Shown piece by piece: positions 43,316 through 51,998 of a DNA stretch of 64,000 nt (the first letter of the stretch is position 1; the number at the start of each line of letters is the position of its first letter). The stretch is from positions 1-64,000 of the forward strand of contig NZ_JAKLLH010000008.1 of the NCBI RefSeq assembly GCF_023150235.1. Reading direction: 5' to 3'. The notes under the pieces were generated by a model, which worked only from the letters and a program-made list of their open reading frames with translations, made no database searches and was not told where the DNA came from. This DNA is from Azonexus sp. (GTDB taxonomy: Bacteria; Pseudomonadota; Gammaproteobacteria; Burkholderiales; Rhodocyclaceae). The translations under genes were made by a program, and so were the position numbers.

Positions 43316-44827
43316 ATGTCCGCTGCTGTTTCCTGTTCGACCCTGATGGTGCAAGGCACTACTTCCGATGCCGGCAAATCGACGCTGGTCGCCGCGCTGT
43401 GCCGGATTCTCAAGCGCAACGGCGTTGCCGTCGCGCCGTTCAAGCCGCAGAACATGGCGCTCAACTCGGCGGTCACCGTCGACGGCGGCGAGATCGGCCG
43501 GGCGCAGGCGCTGCAGGCCCTGGCCTGCGGCCTGGAGGCACATACCGACTTCAACCCGGTGCTGTTGAAGCCGACCACCGACAAGAAGGCGCAGGTGGTG
43601 ATCCACGGCCGGGTCGCCGCCGACCTCAATGCCCGCGATTATCAGGAGTACAAACCGCGTGCGATGCAGGCGGTGTTGCAGTCGTGGGGGCGGTTGACTT
43701 CCGCTTACGAGGCAGTGCTGGTCGAAGGCGCCGGCTCGCCGGCCGAAATCAACCTGCGCGCCCGCGACATCGCCAACATGGGCTTTGCCGAGACCGTCGA
43801 TTGCCCGGTGATTCTGGTTGCCGACATCGACCGGGGCGGCGTCTTCGCCCATCTGGTCGGGACCCTCGAACTGCTCTCACCGTCCGAGCAGGCGCGGGTC
43901 AAGGGTTTCGTGATCAACCGTTTTCGCGGCGACATTTCGCTGCTCGAATCTGGCCTGCGCTGGCTCGAAGAACGCACCGGCAAGCCGGTGCTCGGGGTTT
44001 TGCCCTATCTGCACGGGCTGATGCTCGACGCCGAGGACGCGATTGCGACGGCCACGGTCGACGGCAAGAAAACGGCAAAATTGCGCGCCATCGCGCTGGC
44101 CTATCCGCGCACCTCCAACCACAACGACCTCGATCCGCTGCGCCTGCATCCGCAGGTCGATTTTTCCTGGGTCAAGCCCGGCGAGCCCTTGCCGCCGGCC
44201 GACCTGATCGTGCTCCCCGGCTCCAAGGCGGTGCGCGGCGACCTCGACTGGCTGCGCGTGCAAGGCTGGGATGCGGCGGTGGCGCGCCACCTGCGCTACG
44301 GCGGCAAGGTGATCGGCCTGTGCGGCGGCTACCAGATGCTCGGCCGCGCAGTGCACGACCCGGACGGTCGCGAAGGTGCCGCCGGCTCGACCGCCGGCCT
44401 CGGTTTTCTCGACGTCGAAACGACGCTGGAAGCCGAAAAGCAGTTGCGCAACGTCGAGGGCCGGCTGGCTGCACCGCTGGCCGGGGCAGCGGCGGAGGCG
44501 CCCATGCGCGGCTACGAAATCCATCTCGGGGTGACCCGTGGCGGCGGCCTGGCGCGGCCGGCGGTGCAGCTGGCCGACGCCGGCGGCGAGCGTCCGGATG
44601 GTGCGGTGTCGGCCGACGGGCAGGTACTCGGTACCTATTGCCACGGCCTTTTCGACCACCCCGAGGCGCTCTCGGCGCTGCTCCGCTGGGCCGGTGCCGG
44701 CGAGGTCGAACGGGTCGATTTCGCCGCCCGCCGCGAGGCCGATCTCGACCGCCTGGCCGATTCGACCTGGGCGGCGCTCGACCGCCGGCGGATGGCCGAG
44801 CTGTTGCCGGCTTACCCGCTCGGTTAA
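43316..44827 (+). CDS. cobQ: Cobyric acid synthase
   Basis: Glutamine-dependent amidation of four side chains of adenosylcobyrinic acid a,c-diamide. The 503 residues start with an ATP-binding GTTSDAGKS (14-22), then [11 protein letters not shown], and [15 protein letters not shown] class I glutaminase follows, with Cys in [10 protein letters not shown] (~residue 340) and His in [10 protein letters not shown]. The ATG at 43316 gives the standard length. It is divergent from bluB and carries no riboswitch of its own on this strand. Confidence 0.94.
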   Translation: MSAAVSCSTLMVQGTTSDAGKSTLVAALCRILKRNGVAVAPFKPQNMALNSAVTVDGGEIGRAQALQALACGLEAHTDFNPVLLKPTTDKKAQVVIHGRVAADLNARDYQEYKPRAMQAVLQSWGRLTSAYEAVLVEGAGSPAEINLRARDIANMGFAETVDCPVILVADIDRGGVFAHLVGTLELLSPSEQARVKGFVINRFRGDISLLESGLRWLEERTGKPVLGVLPYLHGLMLDAEDAIATATVDGKKTAKLRAIALAYPRTSNHNDLDPLRLHPQVDFSWVKPGEPLPPADLIVLPGSKAVRGDLDWLRVQGWDAAVARHLRYGGKVIGLCGGYQMLGRAVHDPDGREGAAGSTAGLGFLDVETTLEAEKQLRNVEGRLAAPLAGAAAEAPMRGYEIHLGVTRGGGLARPAVQLADAGGERPDGAVSADGQVLGTYCHGLFDHPEALSALLRWAGAGEVERVDFAARREADLDRLADSTWAALDRRRMAELLPAYPLG

Positions 44828-44834
44828 GGCGTTT

Positions 44835-46220
44835 TCAGCTTGCGTCCGGGGCGGGGGCGGCTTCGCCGTTCTCGCTCTGGCTTTCGCGAATACGGATGCG
44901 TTGCAGCGCGACCTCGCGCTGCAGATTACGCAAATCGCCTTCGCGACCGTACAGCGCGTAATACTTGCGCAGGGTAGCGAAGACTTTCTTGGCGTCGTGA
45001 CTCGCGAGCAAGTGCGTCGCCTGGGTATCGGCGAGCAGGTCGTCGCCGACCGACAGCGCGGCGTGCAGCAGGTCGAGGTGAGTCGTAGCGTCGAAGGGCG
45101 TCGCCATCAGCGCCGGGCGCAGGCCGGCCAGCTTGGGCTTGCCCTTGTTGGGCAGGGTCAGCGTCAGCAGCGCGTAGTAGCTGGCCTGGATGCCTAGTTC
45201 GCTGTAGAGAAGATCGCCTTCCTTGATCGTGTGCAGGATCTTTTCGGCATTGATCGGGTCGTTGGCGGCGAGGTAGCTGCGCACCAGTGCCAGTTGGTCG
45301 GGCAGCGTGATCGCGCCGGGCATGGTGTCGTTCTCGATCACGTCGGCCATCGCGTTGCGTGCCGTCTCGACGTCGCCGTTGAGCGTCGCGGCTTCGGCCA
45401 GCAGGCGCTTGCGCAGGTAGTTGCGCGGCGTCCGCCGGGCGACGTCGTCGAGCACCCGCTGGGCCTCGGTATGATCGCCCTGGGCCATGCAGATCTGCGC
45501 CTTGAGGTCGGCGGCGTCGAAGAAATGCGGTGAACCGGCGACCACCCGCTCCACTTCCTCGCGTGCTTCGCTGGTGCGTTGCTGGCGATGCAGCGAGCGG
45601 GCGACGCCAGCCTGCGCCCAGGGAAACTGGTAGTTGTCGAGAATTGCCCGGTAGGCAGTTTCGGCAGCCGTGGCATTGCCGCTGGCAAGCATGGTTTCCG
45701 CTTGCTGGCGCATGATTTCGTAGCGATATTGGCGGCCATCCTCGCTTTTCGACAATTGACCGAGGGTGGTCAGCGCGCCGGGATAATCGCCGCTACGCCG
45801 CTGCCGGTAATACGGAGAGAAAAAGGTCTTGCGTGCGGCGACGCGTTCCAGGCGAAAGAGGAGCTTGTCCGGCGAAAAAGGTTTGATGATGTATTCGTCA
45901 GGGGCAAGTTCCACCGCCGAGACCACCTGTTCGTAGGACTGCTCGCCGGTCACCATGATGAAAATCGCTTCATCGGTGAGCAGGTTGAAGCGGCGCACCT
46001 CTTCCAGCAACTGCTGGCCGGAACGATCCGCGCCGAGAACGTAGTCGCAGAGGATGACATCGGGTGGGTTGTTGCGGATGCGGTAGAGCGCGTCCTGATA
46101 GCCGCCGGCGAATTCGACGGTGAAAGCTCCGGCGCTTTGCGCGATGGTGCGCAAGGCCTCGCGCGCCATCGGTTGATCGTCGACGACGAGGAAACGTTTC
46201 TTCGAGAAATCGATATTCAT
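44835..46220 (-). CDS. Response regulator with TPR-repeat output
   Basis: A 461-residue protein. Residues ~8-130 are a receiver domain with the acid pocket (VVDDQ), phosphoacceptor Asp59 (VILCDYVLG), Thr in MVTGEQ and Lys in YIIKPF. The remaining ~320 residues are TPR-like helical repeats (for example AETMLASGNATAAETAYRAI and AGVARSLHRQQ) with no DNA-binding or enzymatic domain. Output is therefore probably protein-protein interaction. It overlaps the kinase-like gene by four bases, so they form a pair. Partner and signal are unknown. Confidence 0.85.
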   Translation of the reverse strand: MNIDFSKKRFLVVDDQPMAREALRTIAQSAGAFTVEFAGGYQDALYRIRNNPPDVILCDYVLGADRSGQQLLEEVRRFNLLTDEAIFIMVTGEQSYEQVVSAVELAPDEYIIKPFSPDKLLFRLERVAARKTFFSPYYRQRRSGDYPGALTTLGQLSKSEDGRQYRYEIMRQQAETMLASGNATAAETAYRAILDNYQFPWAQAGVARSLHRQQRTSEAREEVERVVAGSPHFFDAADLKAQICMAQGDHTEAQRVLDDVARRTPRNYLRKRLLAEAATLNGDVETARNAMADVIENDTMPGAITLPDQLALVRSYLAANDPINAEKILHTIKEGDLLYSELGIQASYYALLTLTLPNKGKPKLAGLRPALMATPFDATTHLDLLHAALSVGDDLLADTQATHLLASHDAKKVFATLRKYYALYGREGDLRNLQREVALQRIRIRESQSENGEAAPAPDAS

Positions 46221-46828
46221 GGCAGAGTCAATGAGAAGACGGCGCCGCCCAGTTCGCCCCCGTTCGCGAGTTCCAGGCAGCCTCGCCGTTCGCCGCGCCG
46301 GTGCAGTTCGGCCAGGCGGCTTGCCAGCAGCAGGCCGCTACCGGTGGCGGGGGGCGGTATCCGGGCAAAACCGGGGCCATCATCCTCGATCCGCAGGCAA
46401 AGTTCGCCGGCATTTACCGTGGCTTGCAGCCGTACCCGCTGGCGGGCGTGGCGGCAAGCATTCTGCAAGGCATTGTTCAGCATATCGGCCACCAGGTCGC
46501 GGGCACAGACCCATTCGTCGAAAACCCGGCAGTCTACCGTCAGTTCGAGGTCTCTGGCGGCAAACAGTGAACGCTGGGTCAGCGCCGCCTCGGCACACAG
46601 CTCGTCGATGCGGCAAGGCTGCAAGGCCAGACGGGCGTCATGCTGCATCAGGCGGTAAGCCGTCAACAGCCGGGTCAGCCGGCCGGCGGCATTTTCAATG
46701 GCCAGCCGCGCCTCGCCGAGGTCGATGCCGTGCCGCCGTTCGCGTTCGCTGAGCTGGCTCTCGGCGATCATCAACTGGTTGCGCGCATCGTGGATGCCGG
46801 AAGCGAGGGTATCGAGCAGTTTTTCCAT
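46217..46828 (-). CDS. Soluble histidine-kinase-like protein
   Basis: A 203-residue cytoplasmic protein without sensor or membrane segment. The N-terminal GIHDARNQL (His13) resembles an H-box. The C-terminal HATPase has an N-box (MLNNALQNACRHA), DDGPGF (G1) and TGSGLLLASRLAELH (G2). It lacks the usual dimerisation length, so it may be a phosphatase or may need partners. It is cotranscribed with the TPR response regulator and lies 29 bases after cobU, in a gap that holds a copy of the dispersed palindrome. Confidence 0.82.
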   Translation of the reverse strand: MEKLLDTLASGIHDARNQLMIAESQLSERERRHGIDLGEARLAIENAAGRLTRLLTAYRLMQHDARLALQPCRIDELCAEAALTQRSLFAARDLELTVDCRVFDEWVCARDLVADMLNNALQNACRHARQRVRLQATVNAGELCLRIEDDGPGFARIPPPATGSGLLLASRLAELHRRGERRGCLELANGGELGGAVFSLTLP

Positions 46829-46829
46829 G

Positions 46830-46853
46830 ATTTTTACGGTCGACCGTGAAAAT
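46830..46853. repeat. Dispersed palindrome, copy 5 (between cobU and the kinase-like gene)
   Basis: A 24-bp palindrome with a single mismatched pair around the core ACGGTCGACCGT (46836-46847). It fills almost all of the 28-bp gap between two minus-strand genes, ending just before the kinase start. It could form a hairpin that limits ribosome or RNase passage. Confidence 0.8.
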
Positions 46854-46856
46854 GGC

Positions 46857-47411
46857 TTATTTCAGGCGTAGCGGCAGGCCGGCGGCGATCAGGTGGACCC
46901 GGTCGCAGGCGGCGGCGACCCGCTGGTTCAGCCGCCCCTGTTCGTCGGCGAACAGGCGCGAGACCGGGTGCATCGGGACGACGCCCCAGCCGACTTCGTT
47001 GGAAACCAGCAGCACGCGGCCGGGCAGGGTCGGCAGGGTGGTGATCAGGGCGGCGGTTTCGCCGAGGAACAGCGGGCAGTCAACGGCTTCGCCGGCTTCC
47101 GCCTGCGCCGCCGCGCGGCCGGCGAAGAGCAGGTTGGTCAGCCACAGGGTCAGGCAATCGACCAGGATGCAGGTATCGGGCGCGGCCAGTTCGCGCAGCC
47201 TGGCCGCCAGCGTCAGCCGCTCCTCGCAGGTCGCCCAGTGCGCCGGCCGCCGCTCGCGGTGCTGCGCGATGCGTCGCTGCATCTCGCCGTCGCGGGCTTC
47301 CGCCGTCGCCAGGTAGATCACGCGGCGACCCGCCGCTTCGTCGTCGCGGGCGCTGCGCTCGGCAAACAGGCTCTTGCCGGAACGGGCGCCGCCCAGGATG
47401 AGTTCTTTCAT
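46857..47411 (-). CDS. cobU: Adenosylcobinamide kinase / guanylyltransferase
   Basis: Bifunctional enzyme that phosphorylates adenosylcobinamide and attaches GMP. The 184 residues have the P-loop GGARSGKS (7-14), YLATAEARDGEMQRRI with the guanylylated-histidine segment AQHRERRPAHW, CILVDCLTLWLTNLL and VSNEVGWGVVP. The start at 47411 gives the normal MKELILGGARSGKS; an ATG three codons upstream is also possible. It is divergent from cobT. Confidence 0.93.
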   Translation of the reverse strand: MKELILGGARSGKSLFAERSARDDEAAGRRVIYLATAEARDGEMQRRIAQHRERRPAHWATCEERLTLAARLRELAAPDTCILVDCLTLWLTNLLFAGRAAAQAEAGEAVDCPLFLGETAALITTLPTLPGRVLLVSNEVGWGVVPMHPVSRLFADEQGRLNQRVAAACDRVHLIAAGLPLRLK

Positions 47412-47437
47412 GGCATGCATTGTCGACTTTGTGCTGC

Positions 47438-47467
47438 TTGGCGGCAACCGTCGGAGAGCGGCATAAT
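47438..47467 (+). promoter_or_regulatory. Candidate promoter for the cobT riboswitch transcript
   Basis: TTGGCG (47438-47443) and CATAAT (47462-47467) are 18 bases apart, ending about 18 bases before the riboswitch. Confidence 0.5.
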
Positions 47468-47484
47468 CGCGGCTTCCGACAAAA

Positions 47485-47633
47485 TGGAACCCGGTGCGCG
47501 GCGCAGGCTGCAATTCCGGGGCGGGCCCGCCGCTGTAACCGGGGACTGCCGCCGCAACAAGTCACTACGAGGGGAAACAAACCCTCCGGGAAGACGCGGT
47601 GGGCGGGACGATCCGGAAGCCAGAAGACCTGTC
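47485..47633 (+). promoter_or_regulatory. Cobalamin riboswitch upstream of cobT-cobS
   Basis: The sequence opens with GGAACCCGGTGC (from 47487) and carries the CTGCAATTCCGGGGCGGGCCC hairpin region and CCGCTGTAACCGGGGA. It ends with the B12 box AAGCCAGAAGACCTGTC (47617-47633). It is the second riboswitch of this class in the window and points the opposite way. Confidence 0.93.
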
Positions 47634-47668
47634 GGAAACTCAATCTCAATCAGGAGAAGCCTGTGGAC

Positions 47669-47724
47669 AGGGCTTCGTCGTTGCGTTCTGGCCGGATGCA
47701 GCGGCGAGGCCCTTTTTGTTTTTG
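47669..47724 (+). terminator. Attenuator between the riboswitch and cobT
   Basis: AGGGCTTCGTCG (47669-47680) pairs with CGGCGAGGCCCT (47702-47713) over 12 positions with two G-U wobbles, followed by TTTTTGTTTTT. It lies ten bases before cobT, as expected for B12-controlled termination. Confidence 0.85.
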
Positions 47725-47733
47725 GAGAATCGG

Positions 47734-48801
47734 ATGCATTCCATTGCTGAAAAAATCGTCGTTGCCACGGTCGACCGTGAAATTGCCGCAAAACTGCAAC
47801 ACAAGATCGACCGCAAGACCAAGCCGCTGGGTTCGCTCGGCCAGTTGGAACGCCTGGCGCTGCAGTTGGGCCTGGTGCAGCAGAGTCTGAGCCCGGCGCT
47901 GTGCCGGCCGCAGATGCTGATTTTTGCCGGTGACCACGGCGCGGCCAAGGCCGGGATTTCGGCTTTCCCGCAGGAGGTGACCTGGCAGATGGTCGAGAAC
48001 TTCCTCGCTGGCGGTGCAGCGATCAACGTCTTTGCCCGCCTCAACGGGTTTGAGCTGAGTGTGGTTGATGCCGGTGTTGCCCATGATTTCGGGCCGCGCC
48101 CCGGGCTGATCGACGCCAAGGTCGCGCCCGGCACCGCCAACTACCTGGAACAGCCGGCGATGAGCGCCGCCCAGTGCGCGCAGGCGCTGGAACACGGCGC
48201 CGGGATCGTCCGCCGGCTGGCGGCCGAGGGCTGCAAGGTGGTCGGTTTCGGCGAAATGGGGATCGGCAATACCGCCTCGGCGTCCTTGCTGACGCATTGC
48301 CTGACCGGTGTCCCGCTGGCCGATTGCATCGGGCGTGGCGCCGGCCTCGACGACGCCGGCCTGGCGCGCAAGCAGGCGCTGCTCGAACAGGCGCTGGCGC
48401 GCTATGCGGCAGCAGGCGGGCAGACGGTCGGCGGCGATCCGCTGACCCTGCTCGCCGAGTTCGGCGGCTTCGAGATCGCGGCGATGGTCGGCGCGATGCT
48501 GGCTGCCGGCGAGGCCGGGATGGTCCTGCTGGTCGACGGCTTCATCGTCAGCTCGGCGGCGCTGGTCGCCTGCCGCGTGCAGCCGGCGCTGCGCGACTAC
48601 TGCGTCTTCTGCCATCGCTCGGCCGAGCCGGGTGCCCGCGCCCAGTTGCAGGCGCTACAGGCGGAAGCCCTGCTCGACCTCGGCCTGCGCCTCGGCGAAG
48701 GCACCGGCGCGGCGCTGGCCTTCCCGCTGCTGCAGGCCGCCGCCGCCTTCCTCAACGAAATGGCCAGCTTCGAGTTGGCCGGCGTTGCCGACAAGGTCTG
48801 A
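47734..48801 (+). CDS. cobT: Nicotinate-nucleotide--dimethylbenzimidazole phosphoribosyltransferase
   Basis: Activates the lower ligand as alpha-ribazole phosphate. The 355-residue protein has [32 protein letters not shown], the [10 protein letters not shown] segment, [16 protein letters not shown] and the [11 protein letters not shown] loop. The catalytic glutamate region lies near the C-terminus ([18 protein letters not shown]). The N-terminal codons include copy 6 of the dispersed palindrome (encoding A-T-V-D-R-E). Four bases separate it from cobS. Confidence 0.94.
   Translation: MHSIAEKIVVATVDREIAAKLQHKIDRKTKPLGSLGQLERLALQLGLVQQSLSPALCRPQMLIFAGDHGAAKAGISAFPQEVTWQMVENFLAGGAAINVFARLNGFELSVVDAGVAHDFGPRPGLIDAKVAPGTANYLEQPAMSAAQCAQALEHGAGIVRRLAAEGCKVVGFGEMGIGNTASASLLTHCLTGVPLADCIGRGAGLDDAGLARKQALLEQALARYAAAGGQTVGGDPLTLLAEFGGFEIAAMVGAMLAAGEAGMVLLVDGFIVSSAALVACRVQPALRDYCVFCHRSAEPGARAQLQALQAEALLDLGLRLGEGTGAALAFPLLQAAAAFLNEMASFELAGVADKV
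47766..47779. repeat. Dispersed palindrome, copy 6 (5' end of cobT)
   Basis: CACGGTCGACCGTG, a perfect 14-bp palindrome 32 bases into the cobT coding sequence. Confidence 0.7.
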
Positions 48802-48805
48802 GCCG

Positions 48806-49573
48806 ATGGCCTGGCTCCGGCGCGAACTCGGCTATTTCCTCGCCGCCTGCGGTTATTTCAGCCGCTTGCCGGTGCCGGCCTGGGTCGGTTTCGCACCGGA
48901 AACGTTGAGCGCGGCGGCGCGCTACCTGCCGGCGGTCGGCCTGCTGGTCGGCGGCATCGGCAGCGCTGTCTTCGTCGCCGCGCACCATCTCTGGTCGCAG
49001 CCGGTGGCGGTGCTGCTGGCGCTGGCGGCGATGCTGCTGGCGACCGGCGCCTTCCACGAGGACGGTTTGTCGGACACCGCCGACGGCCTCGGCGGCGGCT
49101 GGGACAAGGCGCGCATCCTTGAAATCATGAAGGATTCGCGGGTCGGCAGTTACGGCGTCGTCGCCTTGTGGCTGGGGCTGAGCAGCAAGCTGCTGCTGCT
49201 CGCCAGCCTGCCGCCGGCGCTGGTGGTGCCGGCGCTGGTCGCCGGCCACGCCGTCTCGCGCTATGCCGCGCTGGGGCTGATGGCGACGCTCGATTACGCC
49301 CGTGCCGACGCCAGCAGCAAGGCGCGGCCGGTCGTGCAGCGCCTGTCGGCAGGCAGTTTGGCCTTTGCCGCGCTATTCGCGCTGCCGCCGCTGTACTGGC
49401 TGCCGCCGTGGTCGGCCTTGCTGGCGCTCGCTTTGCTGCTGCTGGCGACGCTGTGGCTGGCCGGCAAGTGCCGGCGCGGGCTGGACGGCTATACCGGCGA
49501 TACCTTGGGGGCGGTGCAGCAACTGGGAGAAATCGCTTTTTATCTCGGTCTGGCCGCTCGCTGGCCAAGCTGA
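48806..49573 (+). CDS. cobS: Adenosylcobinamide-GDP ribazoletransferase
   Basis: Membrane enzyme that joins adenosylcobinamide-GDP and alpha-ribazole(-phosphate), completing the coenzyme. The 255 residues show multiple membrane segments with the acidic motif GAFHEDGLSDTADGLGGGWD (~residue 75-95) and the later DGYTGDTLGAVQQL. The ATG at 48806 directly follows cobT. The 3' neighbours are convergent regulatory genes, so the cobT-cobS operon probably ends here although cobC lies further on. Confidence 0.93.
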   Translation: MAWLRRELGYFLAACGYFSRLPVPAWVGFAPETLSAAARYLPAVGLLVGGIGSAVFVAAHHLWSQPVAVLLALAAMLLATGAFHEDGLSDTADGLGGGWDKARILEIMKDSRVGSYGVVALWLGLSSKLLLLASLPPALVVPALVAGHAVSRYAALGLMATLDYARADASSKARPVVQRLSAGSLAFAALFALPPLYWLPPWSALLALALLLLATLWLAGKCRRGLDGYTGDTLGAVQQLGEIAFYLGLAARWPS

Positions 49574-49645
49574 ACAAGACATTGCAGGCGGAAACGAACT
49601 TGGCGCTGTTTGTCCGCTTGTCTTCGGGCAAGCGGCGCCAAGGCT

Positions 49646-50266
49646 TCAGCGTTCGCCGGTCAATTGCAGGCGAACCAGTTCAGCAACGCTATGGACGCCA
49701 AGCTTGTCCATCATCCTCGCCTTATGTACCTCGACCGTGCGCGGGCTGATGCCGAGCTCGGCGGCGATTTCGCGGTTATGCCGACCGGCCACCACGCGTT
49801 CCATGATTTCCGTCTCACGTGGCGTGAGGTGGGTGAGCAGCTGCTTGCTTTCCTGTCGGTCTTCGATCTGTCGCAGCGTATCCCTTTGTTGTGCGAAGGC
49901 TTCCTCGATGGCGGCGAGCAGGCGTTCGCGGTCGAGCGGCTTTTCGAGAAAATCGAGTGCCAGGGCACGAAATGCCTCGCGCGCCGAGGCGACGTCGCCG
50001 TGGCCGGTCATGACGATCACCGGCAGCTGGCTGGCCGCCTGATTCAATTTCTTCTGCAGGCTGAGTCCATCGATACCGGGCATGCGGATATCGAGCAGCA
50101 CGCAGCCGCGCCAGTCCGGGCGGAAGGCGCCGAGAAAACTCTCGCCGTCGGCAAAGAGGGCGACACGGTAGTCGTGCACGCCGAGCAGCAGGCCAAGCGC
50201 GTCGCGAACCGCGGGATCGTCGTCGACGATGAAAACGGTCAATTGGGAATTCATCTGGGCATTCAT
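49646..50266 (-). CDS. FixJ/NarL-type response regulator
   Basis: A 206-residue regulator with an N-terminal receiver (VFIVDDDPAVRD, phosphoacceptor Asp59 in LLDIRMPG, MTGHGDVASARE, FLEKPLD) and a C-terminal LuxR-type helix-turn-helix (LTPRETEIMERVVAGRHNREIAAELGISPRTVEVH, seen in pieces). This is the FixJ/TodT/StyR layout. It overlaps the sensor kinase stop by an ATGA (50263-50266), so they form a two-component pair. The ATG at 50266 is chosen for that coupling. The target genes are unknown; the divergent antiporter-Usp pair is a candidate. Confidence 0.9.
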   Translation of the reverse strand: MNAQMNSQLTVFIVDDDPAVRDALGLLLGVHDYRVALFADGESFLGAFRPDWRGCVLLDIRMPGIDGLSLQKKLNQAASQLPVIVMTGHGDVASAREAFRALALDFLEKPLDRERLLAAIEEAFAQQRDTLRQIEDRQESKQLLTHLTPRETEIMERVVAGRHNREIAAELGISPRTVEVHKARMMDKLGVHSVAELVRLQLTGER

Positions 50267-51837
50267 GCGGATTCCTGCAGAGGAAGAACGATCTTGAAAA
50301 TGCCGTGCTCCGCCACCTCGCCCCATAGCGATCCGCCGTGGGTTTCGACAATCGCCCGGCTGATCGCCAGTCCGAGGCCGAGGCCGCTGGATTTGTCGGA
50401 ACGGAAAGGCTCGAACAGGTGGGCGGCCACGTTCCCGGAAATGCCGGGGCCGCTGTCCTCGATGCTCAGGCAGAGGCGCTGACCGGGCAGCAACTCGCCG
50501 CCGACGCGGATTGTCTTTGCCCGGCCGGCGGGAAGCGTGGCAAGGGCATCGCAGGCATTGGCGAGCAGATTGCGCAGCACCACTTCCAGTTGCAGGCGGT
50601 CGGCGAGGAGTTGCGCTGGCGGTACTTTGTCCAGTTGCAGGACGATGCCTTCGCGCTCGGCTCGCGCCCGGCAGGCGGCGAGTGCCTGTTCGAGCAGTTC
50701 CGCGAGCGGGAAGGATTCCAGGCGCGTGGCGCCGGTACGGAAAAAATCGCGCAGCCGGCGTAGTACCTCGCCGGCCCGGTTCGACTCGCGCAGCAGGCCG
50801 GCAAGCGCCTCGTGCAGGCGCTTGCCACTTTCGCCACGGGCAAGCAAGGCCTCGCAGGCGGCGGCGTAGGCGGCGAGCGCGGTCAGCGGCTGGTTCAGTT
50901 CGTGGGCCAGGGCGCCGGCCATTTCGCCGGCAGCGGCCAGGCGCAGGCTATGGCGCAGCTCTTCGCTGGTGCGTCGCTGCTCGTCGACGATGGCGCCGAT
51001 GAAAAAACCGATCAAGGCCATGGCCAGCGACAGCATCTGGAATTCGGCCAGGGTCACGGCACTGTGATCCAGGGTTTGCACGGCAACGACGATTTCGATC
51101 TGCAACAGGCTGGCCGAGACGATGGCGCCGGCCATGCCCTGGCGAACCGAGGCCCAGACAATGGGCAGGAAGAGCAGGTAGGCCAGGCGGAAACTGCCGT
51201 TACCATCGGCAAAGGCCAGCCACAGCGTTGCCAGGCTGAAGACGGCGTAGGCCAGGGTTTCCGGCCGCGCGATCAACTGGCGTAAAAGTTCGCGGCCTCG
51301 GGCTGCGCTCAACCACCAGAACATGGGCATGGCGACGACGATGCCGACACTGTCGCCGATCCAGAAGCGGCGCACGCCGTCGAACCAGCCACCGGCAGGC
51401 AGCAGGCCCAGGCCGTGCAGGGCACTCAGGTAAAGCAGGCTGAGCAAGAGGGTGCCGCTGGCGATGCAGCCGCTCCAGACGAGGAGGGTGCGGCGGTCGT
51501 CGAGCAGGCTGCCGGGGGGCAGGAGGCGTGCCAGGAACAATCCGAGCAGGAGGTAGCCGCCGCCGAGCAGTCCGGCCGAGAGGAGTCCCGGCCACCACGG
51601 GGCGTGCAGGCCGCGAATCAGGCTTTCCGCCACCAGGACGGTGAGCAGCAGCGTCCAGCGGGCGCCGGGGCCGTGCCGCAGCAGGTAGACCAGGCCGAGG
51701 GCCGGCGCGGGGTTCCAGGGCGTGATGTTGAGGCCGTGCAGCGGATCGATGAAACTGGCGGCGTCGAGCGCAATGTACAGCGCCGCAAAGGCAGCAGCGT
51801 GCAGCGGCGCGGCAAGACGTTGGGGGAGGGCGGGCAT
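50263..51837 (-). CDS. MASE1-type membrane sensor histidine kinase
   Basis: A 524-residue kinase with an N-terminal MASE1-like block of about eight membrane helices (residues 1-285) containing ITPWNPAPALGLVYL and VRRFWIGDSVGIVVAMP. A HisKA domain follows with His312 in GALAHELNQPLTAL. The HATPase domain has ANACDAL (N-box), EDSGPGI (G1) and SSGLGLGLAISRAIVE (G2). There is no PAS domain. Relatives such as FixL-like and quinone- or light-responsive kinases share the HELNQPL H-box. Signal unknown. Confidence 0.9.
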   Translation of the reverse strand: MPALPQRLAAPLHAAAFAALYIALDAASFIDPLHGLNITPWNPAPALGLVYLLRHGPGARWTLLLTVLVAESLIRGLHAPWWPGLLSAGLLGGGYLLLGLFLARLLPPGSLLDDRRTLLVWSGCIASGTLLLSLLYLSALHGLGLLPAGGWFDGVRRFWIGDSVGIVVAMPMFWWLSAARGRELLRQLIARPETLAYAVFSLATLWLAFADGNGSFRLAYLLFLPIVWASVRQGMAGAIVSASLLQIEIVVAVQTLDHSAVTLAEFQMLSLAMALIGFFIGAIVDEQRRTSEELRHSLRLAAAGEMAGALAHELNQPLTALAAYAAACEALLARGESGKRLHEALAGLLRESNRAGEVLRRLRDFFRTGATRLESFPLAELLEQALAACRARAEREGIVLQLDKVPPAQLLADRLQLEVVLRNLLANACDALATLPAGRAKTIRVGGELLPGQRLCLSIEDSGPGISGNVAAHLFEPFRSDKSSGLGLGLAISRAIVETHGGSLWGEVAEHGIFKIVLPLQESA

Positions 51838-51998
51838 GGCGTCATTGTGGACGAAAGCACTCCCTTTGCGACGGCGGGAAGCGCGTAAGTGTTTGCCTTA
51901 GGTCGCCCCCGGATTTTCGTGGCGGCGGCGACAGGCTACATTAAAGCGTCGCCGAGTGTCCCCCGGACCTCCATCTCGCGCCTTTTTCGAGCCCCACC

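Noticed and set aside
43255..43316. A sigma70 promoter for cobQ using CATAAT at 43282
   Set aside because: The best upstream -35-like hexamer is 27 bases away, so no convincing promoter could be set.
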